Shown: positions 16,201-24,078 of the stretch, in pieces
Position numbering within the stretch: the stretch's first letter is position 1
How the letters are laid out: every line of letters begins with the position of its first letter
Assembly (NCBI GenBank): GCA_947486575.1
Contig: CANKUB010000002.1
Span: forward strand, 1 to 64,000
Source of the DNA: Betaproteobacteria bacterium
GTDB taxonomy: Bacteria > Pseudomonadota > Gammaproteobacteria > Burkholderiales > SG8-41
Length of the DNA: 64,000 nucleotides
Reading direction: 5' to 3'
The notes under the pieces: generated by a model
Databases searched by the model: none
Seen by the model: only the letters and a program-made list of their open reading frames with translations
What the model was told of the DNA's origin: nothing
Translations under genes and position numbers: made by a program

Positions 16201-17253
16201 GTCAACGAGATCCCCCAGCTGATCGGCGTAGGTGTCGCGTATCGAACGCATCTCGGGCAGCACTTGCTTGAGGGCTGTAACGATTTGCGGGTCGAATTGC
16301 GTGCCCGACGCACGCTCAATCAGCGAGACAGCGCCATCGATGGGCAGTGGTTCCTGGTGAAAGCGAGTGACGGTCAACGCCTCGAAGGTATCCACCAAAG
16401 CCATCACGCGGCCCGGCCACGGAATATCTTCGCCTTTGAGTCCCTTGGGATAGCCGTTGCCATCCCAGCGCTCGTGGTGGGTGAGCGCGAGCGTGCGCGC
16501 CAGCGCCAGCAGCGGGTCGTCGTGTACGCCGATGATTTCAGCGCCGATTTCCGCATGTTTTTTCATCTGCTCCCACTCGGGGGCGGAAAGGCCGCTGCTT
16601 TTGTGGAGTACCTGCGCAGGCACGCCGAGCTTGCCGATGTCGTGCAGCGGCGCAGCCTTCATCATCAAATCGGACAGCGTTGGCTGGGCACCGGCGGCGT
16701 CGGCGAGCAGGCGCGCATAGTGGCCTAGACGAACCACGCGGTTGCCGACGGCTGTGCTTTCGTGGTACTCCATGGTGCGCGCCAGACGGCGCACTAGTTG
16801 CACGCGGGCGGTTTCGAGCTCGGCGGTACGCTCGCGCACGAGGGATTCCTGCTCACGGCGGCGGTACGATAGCTCAAGGTGGTTGCGTACGCGTGCGCGC
16901 AGCACCTCGGCGTTAAGGGGTTTGATGATGTAATCGGCGGCGCCCAGCTGGAAGCCTTTGACGATATCGGCGGGCTCATCTTTGGAGGTCAGAAAGATGA
17001 CCGGTATTTCAGCGGTGGCAGCGGTAATCTTCAATGCCCTGCAGACGTCATGCCCGCTGGCACCGGGCATTTCCACATCAAGCAGGACCAGATCGGGAAC
17101 GGGTTTTTCGAGTGCGCGCTTTAACGCCGAGCGACCATCTGAAGCGGGGCGGATAGTGTAGGTATCCTGCAGCACTGACGTGACCAGATCACGGATGTCT
17201 TCCGTATCGTCGACGACGAGAATGGTGAGTTTTGCGGGTGACTCATTCGCCAT
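13255..17253 (-). CDS. Giant REC/HD-GYP protein with long coiled coil and membrane anchor
   Basis: 1332 residues. The N-terminus is a response-regulator receiver (DD at 15-16, phospho-Asp D59 in LLDVEMPG, K111). An HD-GYP cyclic-di-GMP phosphodiesterase domain follows (HDIGK 204-208; HHERWDGNGYP 259-269; LVDTFEALT 287-294), with catalytic residues present. After a linker, residues about 385-1240 are an Ala/Glu/Arg/Gln-rich helix rich in heptads, predicted coiled coil. A single membrane segment (VLAAAALVAAVGGGAYFAAS, about 1264-1283) and a 49-residue Pro/Thr/Ser tail end the protein. HD-GYP regulators are usually 350-550 residues, so the coiled coil is extraordinary. The C-terminus may be periplasmic with the rod spanning the cytoplasm; it could serve as a scaffold, for instance in polar or cell-envelope organisation (inference). 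No sensor kinase is adjacent. Confidence 0.9.
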   Translation of the reverse strand: MANESPAKLTILVVDDTEDIRDLVTSVLQDTYTIRPASDGRSALKRALEKPVPDLVLLDVEMPGASGHDVCRALKITAATAEIPVIFLTSKDEPADIVKGFQLGAADYIIKPLNAEVLRARVRNHLELSYRRREQESLVRERTAELETARVQLVRRLARTMEYHESTAVGNRVVRLGHYARLLADAAGAQPTLSDLMMKAAPLHDIGKLGVPAQVLHKSSGLSAPEWEQMKKHAEIGAEIIGVHDDPLLALARTLALTHHERWDGNGYPKGLKGEDIPWPGRVMALVDTFEALTVTRFHQEPLPIDGAVSLIERASGTQFDPQIVTALKQVLPEMRSIRDTYADQLGDLVDLDFASPSAPDKRSLAPVNPAANRDPEGVAKLQKATADEERALRIARQRNQAELEAVRSASEKQLAEEAFKRTAEARTTAEQEAARLAHKRAEAEQALLDQAQARATAEAAARKAAEERATAEIEAARLSTARQAAEKQTTEHVEARNKAEAIIAHALAQIERANSRTQTNLLALQEATQLTDKEAEAQALVQQQAQAEAETARTIQQRAEAERAAAIAAAERQQAEDALRIEAQKRADAEASLLTAAKEREHLEQAAIQSAEARQQSEQEAERHAKERAEAERDATELAQARAHVEQEAELQAARRVEAERAATEQAQARAAAEAEAARAAETRAHNENEALQLLQQREAAEAEAHQSMSARAKVEAIIAQTRRLVEEAKSATQSNLLALDSTQKIISENAAAKRATKTQAKAEAELQHTAQQKLAAEQELERLAAEHKAEEEALLLQAQERSAVEAQALEAAHQREAGERAAQHVAEQRAVAERAATDQARARADAEAAAQHATAARIAAEQETAAKSTLLIDAEAAATQAATARADADHALAAAALETKNAEETLHTAIQIRVNAEATAIEALRQREARERAALDAAAQRAAAEIMAAEQSRALAEAEAAVQQATTARIAAEQNTAASSSSLIAAEAEATQAATARAAADHALAAAALKAKNAEETLHAAIQTRVNAEATAIEALRHREASEQAAQDAVAQRAAAEITAAEQSLALAEVEVAAQRATAARIAAEQETAAKSSALVAAEAEATQAATTRAEAEHALAAAALATKNAEEALRSQAQARADAETAAIDAARQRQIEEEAAKLAAEQRFQAESSASHLAVEREAADEQARMAAEERSKEEAAAEEVARQAKEAKDRAYTEEQARIRAQQTLAKATASREKAEKALLGKPRDLLAGDRRRALSKRVLAAAALVAAVGGGAYFAASKAPVPVAGVAGTALTSPAGKPAIDLGPTTPLKLRLDGEWQTTASKSRKP
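13870..14760 (-). repeat. 336-bp internal repeats in the coiled-coil gene
   Basis: Near-identical segments recur at exactly 336 bp: CTCGGCGGCTAT at 13993-14004, again at 14329-14340, and CTCAGCGGCTAT at 14665-14676; AACGCTTCAATCGCTGTTGC recurs at 14141 and 14477. The unit encodes 112 residues (from ADHALAAAAL through EATQAATAR), that is 16 heptads, so copy-number change would keep the coiled-coil register. Edges are degenerate, so the boundaries given are approximate. Confidence 0.85.
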
Positions 17254-17302
17254 GGCGTTTTTTCATCAATAAACCAATATTTTCAAACGCAACCCGGCTG
17301 GA

Positions 17303-17854
17303 TCAACGTACGGCGGCGGCAATTTTTTGTTCAATTTGCGTGCGCCACTGTTCACGCGTGGTGAATCCGGGGGTATCGCGACAATGTTTTTCGATACTGG
17401 ACCATAGTTGATCGTCGGGCTGATCGAGATCAACCGCCAGGCGATGCGGTTGCGGCACGTACCAGGGCGTATCGATCAGCAATTCCACGCGATTTTTTTC
17501 CGGATCAAGAAAATATACCGACAGTGCATTGCCATGCGTAATCGGGCCAAGCATGGTGATCGCTTCGTGTTTCAAACCGTGAAACATTTCACGCAACGTG
17601 GTTAGACTATCCACGCGAAATGAAATTTGATTGATCACGTTGAAACCAAGTTCGGCTGGCTTGCCCGTGGCGAACACCAGTTGATGATGTTCTCGCGGAT
17701 CACGCGTCATGAATACAATCGAGCCGCCGTCATCGCGGTCGCCACGATCAGACACGACAAACTTGAGAAAGCGTGTGTAAAAATCCACCATTTTGGCAAT
17801 ATCGGTGACGAAGTACCCGACGTGGCTGAGCGCCAGCGAAAATCCTTGTGCCAT
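17303..17854 (-). CDS. VOC-family (glyoxalase/extradiol dioxygenase-like) protein
   Basis: A 183-residue vicinal-oxygen-chelate protein: HVGYFVTDIAKMVDFYTRFL at the start supplies the first metal His, and FLDPEKNRVELLID near residue 125 supplies the Glu ligand. Such proteins are metal-dependent dioxygenases, isomerases or lyases; catechol 2,3-dioxygenase-like members often work in aromatic degradation. The substrate cannot be told from the sequence. It is divergent from a Bug-type receptor gene 78 bases away. Confidence 0.8.
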   Translation of the reverse strand: MAQGFSLALSHVGYFVTDIAKMVDFYTRFLKFVVSDRGDRDDGGSIVFMTRDPREHHQLVFATGKPAELGFNVINQISFRVDSLTTLREMFHGLKHEAITMLGPITHGNALSVYFLDPEKNRVELLIDTPWYVPQPHRLAVDLDQPDDQLWSSIEKHCRDTPGFTTREQWRTQIEQKIAAAVR

Positions 17855-17932
17855 GGTTACTTGCCCAGGAAATGTAGATGAGAGAATGTATCATACCAAC
17901 TACCGCTCAGGTCGCGCGATCTCATTGAAAAT

Positions 17933-18985
17933 ATGCGAGTTATTCTACATTTTGCCAGGTGCTGTAACGCGCACGCGGTCGCGCGTTTATGCACCCGGTT
18001 GGCGGGTCAGGCGCTGCTGGTGGCGGGGATAGGCGTGTGTCCGACAGCGGGCTTTGCTCAGCCGCAGGCGCAATCTGTAACAGAAGGTTTACGTTCGCGT
18101 CCGATACGTATCATTGTCGCGTCAGGTGCAGGTGGCGGCACTGACATTACGGGGCGGCATGTGGCAAAAACCATGGGCGAGCTGATGCGCCATACCGTGT
18201 TGGTGGAAAATCGCCCCGGCGCAGGGTCGGCTACCGGTACAGAGTTCGCGGCCAAGGCCACACCTGACGGACATACGCTGCTGGTGTCGAGTGGCAGTTC
18301 GATGGTGATGAACGGCATCTTGTACAAAAATCTGCCCTACAACGCGCAACGCGATTTTGTGGCAGTGGGTTTCATTGCCGCCTATCCATTTTTGTTGATT
18401 GCACGCGCGGATTTGCCTGTGGATAGTCTGGCCGATCTGATGAAATACGCCAAAGAGCGTCCCGGCAAACTGACGTTTGGTTCTGCCGGCGTGGGTTCCG
18501 TGCAGCACGTGTGGGGCGCGCTGCTTTTTAGAAGCATGGGCCTGGACCTGCTGCATGTGCCGTACAAAGGCGCGGCAATGGCGGCGCAGGAGATTATCGG
18601 TGGCCGTATCGATTTGATGTTTGACAACCTGTCAGCCGCACGTATTCCGGCGGGCGCAGGACGCGTGAAAGCGCTGGCGGTATCGTCCACGCGGCGTGCG
18701 AGTCAAATGCCCGCAGTAGCGACGGTGAACGAGAGTGGCGTTGCCCGTTTTGACGGCGAAAGCTGGATGGGCATGTTCGCACCGGCTGCGACGCCCGTTG
18801 CGACCGTGAACGCGTTGCGCAAAATTATTGCAGATGTGGTGCGCGATGCGCAGTTTGCCGCACGTATTGAAGCCGCCGGTGGACGCACGATGAACATACC
18901 GCCGCAACAGCAACAAGCGTTTCTGCGCAACGAAATCGAACGCTGGGGCGCGTTAATCAGGCAATATGGCGTTTCAGCGGAATGA
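17933..18985 (+). CDS. Tripartite tricarboxylate receptor (Bug/TctC family)
   Basis: A 350-residue periplasmic solute-binding protein. A long N-terminal segment with a hydrophobic core ends at AGFAQ (about residue 43), consistent with a signal peptide preceded by a basic stretch. Motifs VENRPGAGSATGTEFAAKA, PYNAQRDFVAVG and LLHVPYKGAA are typical of Bug proteins, which bind carboxylates such as tricarboxylates, nicotinate or amino acids. No TctA/TctB membrane genes are nearby, so it is an orphan, as is common in betaproteobacteria. Confidence 0.88.
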   Translation: MRVILHFARCCNAHAVARLCTRLAGQALLVAGIGVCPTAGFAQPQAQSVTEGLRSRPIRIIVASGAGGGTDITGRHVAKTMGELMRHTVLVENRPGAGSATGTEFAAKATPDGHTLLVSSGSSMVMNGILYKNLPYNAQRDFVAVGFIAAYPFLLIARADLPVDSLADLMKYAKERPGKLTFGSAGVGSVQHVWGALLFRSMGLDLLHVPYKGAAMAAQEIIGGRIDLMFDNLSAARIPAGAGRVKALAVSSTRRASQMPAVATVNESGVARFDGESWMGMFAPAATPVATVNALRKIIADVVRDAQFAARIEAAGGRTMNIPPQQQQAFLRNEIERWGALIRQYGVSAE

Positions 18986-19017
18986 TGTTGCTCGCTGAAG
19001 GCGTACGCGGTTAATTC

Positions 19018-19036
19018 GTAACTATTTGTTTTAAAT
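19018..19036 (-). repeat. Dispersed A-rich motif upstream of cNMP gene
   Basis: On the minus strand reads ATTTAAAACAAATAGTTAC, a shortened copy of the recurring motif, 37 bases upstream of the start codon at 19073 and opposite in direction to that gene. Confidence 0.45.
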
Positions 19037-19048
19037 GACAATTTTCAA

Positions 19049-19065
19049 TATGCAACCTATGTGAT
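19049..19065 (+). promoter_or_regulatory. Shared 17-bp element, second copy
   Basis: TATGCAACCTATGTGAT differs from TATGTAACCTATGCGAT at 8454-8470 (upstream of the modE-like gene) in only two C/T positions. Both lie just ahead of regulatory genes. Function unknown; it could be an operator for one of them. Confidence 0.3.
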
Positions 19066-19072
19066 AAGCCCC

Positions 19073-20122
19073 ATGATCGATCTTGCAGAAATTTTGCGAC
19101 GTGTGCCTTTGTTCGCCGGACTGGATGCCGACGACTTGCGCTATGTGTTGAGTGTCGCGCGGCAGATCAGCTATGCGCCGGGCGTGTTGCTGGTGCGTCA
19201 GGGGCAACCTGCCGATAGCGCGCTAATCATGGAGCGTGGCCATGCGCAAGTGGTCAATGCTTTGCCCGGCGGTGGCGAAACGGTGGTGGCTGATGTCGGG
19301 CCCGGCAGTGTGCTGGGCGAGACCGCGCTGCTCGATAGCGGGGTGCGCATGGCCAATGTGGTGGCGCGCGCGCCGACCGCGTGTTTGAGCATGGAACGCG
19401 ACGCTTTCCGCATGCTGATCGCGCAGGGGAATCAGGCGGTGCTGGCGATTAATCATCGCATTACGCTGACGTTGTGCCAACGGTTGCGCGAATTGAACGG
19501 CAAAATACTGGCAGTGAGCGCACCGGAAAATCTGCCCCTGGCAGCAGTGCGCCATACGCACGAGCGGCGTGCCTGTGATTTTGACTATCGCGCTTTTCTC
19601 GGCGTGCTGCCCGCCTTGCATCATTTCAGCCCGGAAGATATTGATGAATTGCTGAGTGCCGCTCAGGTGTTTGACGTGCCGCGTGGCGCGCGCTTGTTTG
19701 AAGCGGGCACACCGAGTGAGGCGTGTTATGTGGTGGTGCGTGGTGCGCTAGAAATCAGCCGTGATCAAAACGGCGCGCACCGGCGTATCGGCATACTGGG
19801 GCCGGGGCGCCTGTGCGGTGTGCTCGGCTTGATCGAGGGGCAGCGGCATAGCATGTCCGCAACGGCGCGTGAGCATGCGACGCTGCTGGAGTTGCCGCGT
19901 GCTGCATTTATGCGGTACTACAAAAATGAGTACAGCGGCGGCGCGCGTGGCGCGCTCAAATTCCAGCGGGTGATTAATCAGGAATTATTACAATCGCTGT
20001 CGCGCACCAACAATCACTTGACGAGTTTGATCAGTCAGGCGCGCATCCGCAATCACGTGCAGCATGCGGATGACCTGCAACTTGCGCTGGTGGAGCAGGA
20101 GTGTCGCACCGGCGTGCGCTGA
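19073..20122 (+). CDS. Double cyclic-nucleotide-binding-domain protein
   Basis: 349 residues holding two Crp-type sensor domains: the first (about 15-130; VLLVRQGQPADSALIMERG, then PGSVLGETALLD) and the second (about 185-300; ARLFEAGTPSEACYVVVRG, then GPGRLCGVLGLIEG). There is no C-terminal helix-turn-helix, no kinase or cyclase domain and no membrane segment. It therefore may act by protein-protein contact. ATG at 19073 is preferred to the GTG at 19061 by similarity of the beginning to other domains. It ends 8 bases from the convergent dehydrogenase gene. Confidence 0.8.
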   Translation: MIDLAEILRRVPLFAGLDADDLRYVLSVARQISYAPGVLLVRQGQPADSALIMERGHAQVVNALPGGGETVVADVGPGSVLGETALLDSGVRMANVVARAPTACLSMERDAFRMLIAQGNQAVLAINHRITLTLCQRLRELNGKILAVSAPENLPLAAVRHTHERRACDFDYRAFLGVLPALHHFSPEDIDELLSAAQVFDVPRGARLFEAGTPSEACYVVVRGALEISRDQNGAHRRIGILGPGRLCGVLGLIEGQRHSMSATAREHATLLELPRAAFMRYYKNEYSGGARGALKFQRVINQELLQSLSRTNNHLTSLISQARIRNHVQHADDLQLALVEQECRTGVR

Positions 20123-20129
20123 CCACCCG

Positions 20130-21020
20130 CTAATTTTTTTTGCGTCGCCGCCGCAGTTCCTGAATCACGACCGAATTATCCAGCTGACCTTCGCCATGGG
20201 CGATGCAGCTTTCAACAAGCTGGACGTATTGCGTGGCCAGCGGTAGTTCCTGCCCTATGCGCGCGGCAACTTCGTGCATCAGCTTGAAGTCTTTCAGCGA
20301 TTGCGTCAGCCACGCGTGCGGCGTGAAATCGCTCTCGACCATTTTCATGCCGCGCGTGTCCATGGCGCGCGAATAGACGGCAGAGCTTTTCATCACTTCG
20401 AGCAGTGGCGCCAGTTCCAGCCCCATCGATTCGGCGAAGGCGAGGCCTTCTGCCATGACGGCTCGGTTCAGTCCGCCGACGAGATTGATCGCAAGTTTGG
20501 CGCGTCCGCCGGAGCCGGCCGGGCCCAGGTAAAAGTGTTGCCTGCACAAGGCATTGAGCACCGATGCTGCGATGTCCATCGTGGCGCGATCACCGCCAAC
20601 CAGTGCCACGCCGTTGCCTTTGGCGATCTGGTCACTGTTGCCGGAGAGCGGTGATTCGAGGAAGCGTATGCCGCGTTTTTCGACGCGTGCGGCGAGGGCT
20701 TCAATGCGGTCAGGATCGCAGGTGCTGGTGCAGATAACAAGTTGATCGCTGCCTAGCGCGGCGCCGCCTTGTGCGACCGGCGATTCCAGCAAGGCTTCTA
20801 CCTGATCGGTATTGAACACCGCAAGCACAATAATCCTGCAACGTTCGCCGACCGCTTGCGCGGAGGTGCAGGCCACGCCGCCCATTTGCGCAAGATTGTC
20901 TCGACGCTCAGCGGCGACGTCATATCCGGCCACTGAAAATCCGGCATGCAGCAAGCGTTTTGCGAGCGCAGTGCCGATCAATCCAAGGCCGATGACACCG
21001 GTTATTTCCGCTGGGGCCAT
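20130..21020 (-). CDS. NAD(P)-dependent beta-hydroxyacid dehydrogenase family
   Basis: A 296-residue member of the 3-hydroxyisobutyrate/tartronate-semialdehyde reductase family. GLGLIGTALAKRLLHAG (about 11-27) is the Rossmann dinucleotide loop; CTSTCDPDRIEAL and ESPLSGNSDQIAKG match the substrate region; GGRAKLAINL carries the catalytic Lys. It starts at ATG 21020 with a dispersed motif directly ahead. The neighbours (a Bug receptor upstream on the same strand) suggest oxidation or reduction of a small hydroxy acid; the exact substrate is open. Confidence 0.86.
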   Translation of the reverse strand: MAPAEITGVIGLGLIGTALAKRLLHAGFSVAGYDVAAERRDNLAQMGGVACTSAQAVGERCRIIVLAVFNTDQVEALLESPVAQGGAALGSDQLVICTSTCDPDRIEALAARVEKRGIRFLESPLSGNSDQIAKGNGVALVGGDRATMDIAASVLNALCRQHFYLGPAGSGGRAKLAINLVGGLNRAVMAEGLAFAESMGLELAPLLEVMKSSAVYSRAMDTRGMKMVESDFTPHAWLTQSLKDFKLMHEVAARIGQELPLATQYVQLVESCIAHGEGQLDNSVVIQELRRRRKKN

Positions 21021-21024
21021 TTTC

Positions 21025-21046
21025 TGTAACTATTTGTTTTTATTAA
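21025..21046 (-). repeat. Dispersed A-rich motif upstream of dehydrogenase
   Basis: On the minus strand reads TTAATAAAAACAAATAGTTA CA, 20 of 22 matches to the 11559-11580 copy; it ends 4 bases before the ATG at 21020. Confidence 0.6.
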
Positions 21047-21048
21047 GT

Positions 21049-22044
21049 TTATTGGGGCTCTATTTTTGCTGTCTTGATGATTTCAGCAAATCGTTTGAGA
21101 TCGGCTTTGAACAGTTTGGCAAACTCCGCCGGTGTAGCTGCGGCAGGGTCATAGCCTGTGCTGGTGAAGGTTTCGCGCAATGAACCACTGGCGTCAAAGG
21201 CCTTGCGTACTTCGGCTTGATAACGATTGATGATGGTTGCAGGTGTTTTAGCTGGTGCAAACATGGCGTGCCAGCCCGTGTCGAAGGTGTAGTCAGGAAG
21301 GCCGCTTTCCATGATGGTGGGTAAATCCGGCAGCGACGAAATTCGCTTTGCTCCGGTAAATCCGATGCCGCGCAGTTTGCTTGATTTAATATGCGTTACT
21401 GCCACCGTTGCACCGGGGAAGTTCAGGTGCACTTCGCCACCCAAAATGGCAGTCAGCACCGGTCCGCCCCCCTTGTAGGGCACATGCAGCAGTTCGATGC
21501 CCGCTTTCTGCGAGAGCAATTCACCGGCCAGATGCTGGCCGTTGCCGATGCCTGCCGAGCCGTAGCGCAAGCGCTGCTTTTTCGCGAGCGCGACCAGTTC
21601 CTTGATATTACTGGCTGCCACCGATGGATGTGCCGCCAGTATGTAACCCAGGCCATTGGCGTAGTTGGTAATCGGGACGAAATCTTTTTCGCTGTCGTAG
21701 GGCAGCTTTTTATACATCGCCGGATTCACTGCAAACGCGATTGACGTGGCGAGCAGGGTGTAGCCATCCGGTGCGGCTTTGGCCACAATGTCGCAGCCCA
21801 CGATACCGTTGGCGCCGCCGCGATTGTCAACCACCAGCGGTTGCCCCATCGATATTTCCATCTGCCGTGCGAGCTGGCGAATATAAGTGTCTACGTTGCC
21901 ACCGGCGGGAAAGGGCACCACTACGCGAATGGGGCGCGTGGGGAAAGCCTGTCCTGAGCCGGGCGAAGGGTTTTGTGCATGCACACTGGCAATACAAAGG
22001 GCGCAAAGGGCGCCAACACTTTGCGCGATTAGATACGAACGCAT
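21049..22044 (-). CDS. Tripartite tricarboxylate receptor (Bug/TctC family)
   Basis: A 331-residue periplasmic receptor with a signal peptide ending at SVHAQ (about residue 24). Family motifs: FPTRPIRVVVPFPAGGNVD, VVDNRGGANGIVG, LPYDSEKDFVPI and ELLHVPYKGGG. It is upstream of the hydroxyacid dehydrogenase on the same strand (28-base gap) and divergent from the TRAP-type receptor gene. No transporter membrane subunits are nearby. Confidence 0.9.
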   Translation of the reverse strand: MRSYLIAQSVGALCALCIASVHAQNPSPGSGQAFPTRPIRVVVPFPAGGNVDTYIRQLARQMEISMGQPLVVDNRGGANGIVGCDIVAKAAPDGYTLLATSIAFAVNPAMYKKLPYDSEKDFVPITNYANGLGYILAAHPSVAASNIKELVALAKKQRLRYGSAGIGNGQHLAGELLSQKAGIELLHVPYKGGGPVLTAILGGEVHLNFPGATVAVTHIKSSKLRGIGFTGAKRISSLPDLPTIMESGLPDYTFDTGWHAMFAPAKTPATIINRYQAEVRKAFDASGSLRETFTSTGYDPAAATPAEFAKLFKADLKRFAEIIKTAKIEPQ

Positions 22045-22165
22045 GATTTTTCTCCGAGGATGAGCTTGCTGCTGCGCGCCGACGTGAACTCAAAGTGGCG
22101 CATTTTTCGTGAGAAAATGATACCACGCACCAATGCGGCTTAAGTGAAATTTCCGGGAAAATTAC

Positions 22166-23086
22166 GTGACGACGATACTCAAATTTGGCGGCTATCAAAA
22201 ACCCGCTTCGATACACAATCTGGCAGCGACACGGTTTGGTGAATTGCTGCGCGAGCGTCTGGGCGCTTCGCTTGATTTTCAGTTGATCGGCGACGTGCTG
22301 GCGCTCGGTCGCAAATCCGGCGACCTGCCGGGCATGGTCGAAAGCGGCGAGTTGTCGTGTTGCTACATTTCGACCGTGCGCTTTACACGCTGGGTACCAG
22401 AACTGGCAGTGATTGACCTGCCGTTCGTGGTGCGCGACCGGGCCACGATTCAGCGGGCCATCAATGGCGCGTTGGGTGCTTATTTCAGGCAGCGTTTTGC
22501 CGAATCGTCGCCGTTCCGTTTGCTGGGCCTGTGGGATAACGGCTTCAGGCATTTGACCAACCGGGTGCGCCCGATCCACACGCCAGCCGATTGCAAAGGC
22601 CTCAAAATACGCACGCAGATGAGCGCCTCGCACGGCGAAGCGCTGTCGGCACTGGGCTTTGTGCCGATACCGGCAGACGTCAAGGAATTCACCGAACAGA
22701 TTGGTGATGACCGCTTTGATGCGCAGGACAACCCGCTGACCAATACCTACAACTTTGGTGTTCACAAGTTTCACCGGTACATCACGATGAGCGGCCATTT
22801 CTTTGGCGCGTCCGCAATGATCTGTAACGCGGCGCACTATGCGGCTTGGCCCGCTGAGGTGCGCACGGCGGTCGATGAATGTGCGGTCATTGCCACTGCC
22901 TACCAGCACAAGCGCGCGGGGGAAGAAGATGTCGTAATACGCGCCAAGCTGGATCCGCGTGAAAATGAAATCGTGGAACTAACACCTGCGGAACATGCCG
23001 CATTTGTCGCGGCGATGGAACCGGTGCTGGCGAAGTATCGTGGCACGCTCGACACGAAGCTGTTCAATATGCTGGCAGGTGCCTGA
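22166..23086 (+). CDS. TRAP-type (DctP family) solute-binding protein without signal peptide
   Basis: 306 residues matching DctP receptors through the whole length (GDLPGMVESGELSCCYIS, GLWDNGFRHLTN, CKGLKIRTQMS with the carboxylate-binding Arg, QDNPLTNTYNFGVH). Normally such receptors are exported, but this one begins directly with the mature fold (ILKFGGYQKP), and an in-frame TGA at 22145-22147 leaves no room for a leader upstream. It starts at GTG 22166. No dctQ/dctM genes are near. It could be a cytoplasmic binding protein or enzyme derived from DctP, or have lost its export signal. The Gfo/Idh gene follows one base later. Confidence 0.82.
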   Translation: MTTILKFGGYQKPASIHNLAATRFGELLRERLGASLDFQLIGDVLALGRKSGDLPGMVESGELSCCYISTVRFTRWVPELAVIDLPFVVRDRATIQRAINGALGAYFRQRFAESSPFRLLGLWDNGFRHLTNRVRPIHTPADCKGLKIRTQMSASHGEALSALGFVPIPADVKEFTEQIGDDRFDAQDNPLTNTYNFGVHKFHRYITMSGHFFGASAMICNAAHYAAWPAEVRTAVDECAVIATAYQHKRAGEEDVVIRAKLDPRENEIVELTPAEHAAFVAAMEPVLAKYRGTLDTKLFNMLAGA

Positions 23087-23087
23087 C

Positions 23088-24047
23088 ATGATCAATGCGG
23101 CCATCGTAGGCATCGGTTGGTGGGGCCAGAAAATTGTCAGTGCCGTGCAGGGGAATAGTACGCGTAGCACGCGCATGCGATTCATTCGCGGGGTGAGCAA
23201 AGAGCCGGATTCGGTTCGGGAATTCACCCAGCGGCACGGCATTCTTCTCTCGACCGAGCTGGAAGATGTGTTGCGCGACCCAGCGGTGCAAGCGGTCGTG
23301 CTCGCTACACCACATTCATTGCATACCGAGCAGATTGTTGCCTGCGCCAAGGCAGGCAAGGCGGTGTTTTGCGAAAAGCCGCTGGCATTGCACAAGGCCG
23401 ATGCGGAACGTTCTGTTACCGCCTGCGAAGCGGCGGGCGTTTTGCTCGGCATAGGTACCAACAAGCGCTTCTGGCCCTGCATGCGGGAACTGCGGCGTGT
23501 GGTGGATAGAGGCGTGCTGGGCCGCTTGCTGCATGTCGAAGGTCACTACAGCAATGAAAATACCGGCAAACATTTTTCGTCATGGCGCACTAATCCTGAC
23601 GAAGCACCGGCCGCCGGACTCACCGGGTCGGGCATACACGTGCTTGATGCGCTGGTGAGTTACGCCGGGCCCGCGCGCCGTGTGCATGCGCAGGTGCTTT
23701 CGCTGCAACCGCAACCGAGCCCGCTGGATACCGTTACCGTACTGTTTGAGTTTGAGCGTGGGCTGAGCGGCACTCTGGCGGCTATTCGTTCAACGCCGTT
23801 TTACTGGCGCATCCACGTGTTTGGCAATGAAGGCTCAGCCGAGGCGCTGGGCGAAACCGAATTGGTGGTGCGGCTTAACGGTAAAGCGCCGCAGCGATTT
23901 ACCTATGAGCCGGTGGATTCGCTGGCGGCAGAGTTCGAGGCGTTTGCCGACGCGGTGGCAGGGCGTGCGACCTACCCGATTTCTGGCGAGGAAATGATTG
24001 CCACCATTGCCGCGTTTGAGGCAGTGGTGGCGTCGGTCAAAGCCTAA
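23088..24047 (+). CDS. Gfo/Idh/MocA-family oxidoreductase
   Basis: A 319-residue NAD(P)-dependent dehydrogenase. The N-terminus INAAIVGIGWWGQKIV is the nucleotide-binding loop and FCEKPLAL (about residue 95) the EKP motif with catalytic Lys; GSGIHVLDAL holds the second-domain His. Substrates of the family include sugars, inositol and other cyclic alcohols, so none is assigned. It is coupled to the receptor gene (one-base gap). It converges with the decarboxylating dehydrogenase gene. Confidence 0.88.
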   Translation: MINAAIVGIGWWGQKIVSAVQGNSTRSTRMRFIRGVSKEPDSVREFTQRHGILLSTELEDVLRDPAVQAVVLATPHSLHTEQIVACAKAGKAVFCEKPLALHKADAERSVTACEAAGVLLGIGTNKRFWPCMRELRRVVDRGVLGRLLHVEGHYSNENTGKHFSSWRTNPDEAPAAGLTGSGIHVLDALVSYAGPARRVHAQVLSLQPQPSPLDTVTVLFEFERGLSGTLAAIRSTPFYWRIHVFGNEGSAEALGETELVVRLNGKAPQRFTYEPVDSLAAEFEAFADAVAGRATYPISGEEMIATIAAFEAVVASVKA

Positions 24048-24055
24048 TTGTTTTA

Positions 24056-24076
24056 TAGGTTATTGTTTTTATTGAA
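24056..24076 (-). repeat. Dispersed A-rich motif between convergent genes
   Basis: On the minus strand reads TTCAATAAAAACAATAACCT A, within the 31-base gap between the Gfo/Idh and isopropylmalate-type dehydrogenase genes. Confidence 0.5.
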
Positions 24077-24078
24077 CT

